Shown here: positions 13,264-13,512 of the stretch, piece by piece
How positions within the stretch are numbered: the stretch's first letter is position 1
How the letters are laid out: every line of letters starts with the position of its first letter
Source of the DNA: SHYG01 sp041485445
GTDB lineage: Bacteria; Chloroflexota; Dehalococcoidia; Lucifugimonadales; UBA3495
NCBI GenBank assembly: GCA_041485445.1
Contig: JBGPJN010000059.1
Span: forward strand, 1-13,512
Direction: 5' to 3'
DNA: 13,512 nucleotides
The notes under the pieces: model-generated
Told to the model about the DNA's origin: nothing
Seen by the model: the letters and a program-made list of their open reading frames with translations, nothing else
Database searches by the model: none
Made by a program: the position numbers and the translations under genes

Positions 13264-13512
13264 GCGGTCACCACGACGGCGAAGCAGCCCACACGGGCTC
13301 TGGGCGCCCCGGTATGGATGATTCGGGGCAAGACTACTACGCGCGGTTGACCCAGGCCATGGAGGCCCTGCTGGTGGAGAAGGGCGTCTGCACCCGGCGG
13401 GAGGTGCAGCAGGAGATGGACCGCATGGATGCCCGCACGCCCGCCGACGGCGCGCGGGTGGTGGCCCGGGCCTGGACCGACCCGGCCTTCAAGGCCCGCC
13501 TGCTGGCTGACC
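13260..13512 (+). CDS. Nitrile hydratase alpha / thiocyanate hydrolase gamma subunit, N-terminal part (3' truncated)
   Basis: 84 residues are visible before the window ends. After a short His/Gly/Asp-rich lead comes YYARLTQAMEALLVEKGVCT with RREVQQEMDRMDARTPADGA and RVVARAWTDPAFKARLLAD. The R-x-V-A-R-A-W-x-D-P-x-F-K-x-R-L-L segment is highly characteristic of the metal-binding subunit. The C-x-L-C-S-C claw that would hold non-corrin Co(III) or Fe(III) lies beyond the edge. The GTG at 13260 has GGAGG 4 bases upstream; the ATG at 13314 has none. With the two preceding genes it forms the order beta-N, beta-C, alpha seen in scnBAC. Whether the substrate is a nitrile, thiocyanate or another cyano compound cannot be told here. 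Confidence 0.87.
   Translation, partial: MSGHHDGEAAHTGSGRPGMDDSGQDYYARLTQAMEALLVEKGVCTRREVQQEMDRMDARTPADGARVVARAWTDPAFKARLLAD

Overview
The window looks like a high-GC bacterial chromosome (roughly 65-68% G+C by eye in most genes). A Chloroflexota origin, perhaps a Dehalococcoidia/SAR202-like lineage, is my best guess. It rests on the DUF951 protein, the group-2 PyrF, abundant GTG/TTG starts and small dispersed intergenic repeats. This is inference, because no rRNA or other taxonomic marker is present.

Left part (1-3830): the 3' half of carB is followed by a hicB-hicA toxin-antitoxin pair, then by a second, diverged copy of the last ~30 codons of carB, exactly 520 bp downstream of the first. 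Next, on the minus strand, is a lower-GC gene for a DUF262 + HNH nuclease of the GmrSD/SspE type. Together this resembles a small defence/stability island inserted at the carB 3' end.

Middle part (3832-7953): a minus-strand run reads, in transcription order, seven-iron ferredoxin, terminator, MFS transporter, terminator or attenuator-like hairpins, and an ornithine cyclodeaminase/mu-crystallin family dehydrogenase. A LysR regulator diverges from the ferredoxin across a 171-bp AT-rich region with back-to-back promoter-like elements and palindromes.

Right-centre part (7950-9790): pyrF and a DUF951 gene overlap on the minus strand, and the DUF951 stop codon overlaps the LysR stop. Two repeat-rich gaps follow, flanking a lone DUF433 (VapB-like antitoxin) gene and an 87-bp mini-element with terminal inverted repeats.

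Right part (9794-13512), all plus strand: sfsA, which carries a PD-(D/E)XK nuclease core, is translationally coupled to an endonuclease III-like DNA glycosylase, suggesting a DNA-repair pair. A strong promoter-like sequence overlaps the glycosylase stop and leads to a cupin gene. Then come an alpha/beta-hydrolase-fold protein whose catalytic triad positions look degenerate, and three genes for a split-beta nitrile hydratase/thiocyanate hydrolase-like enzyme in the order beta N-half, beta C-half, alpha. The last is cut by the window edge. carB and pyrF both serve pyrimidine synthesis but are about 6.5 kb apart and convergent, so they are not one operon. No tRNA, rRNA, CRISPR array or transposase was seen.
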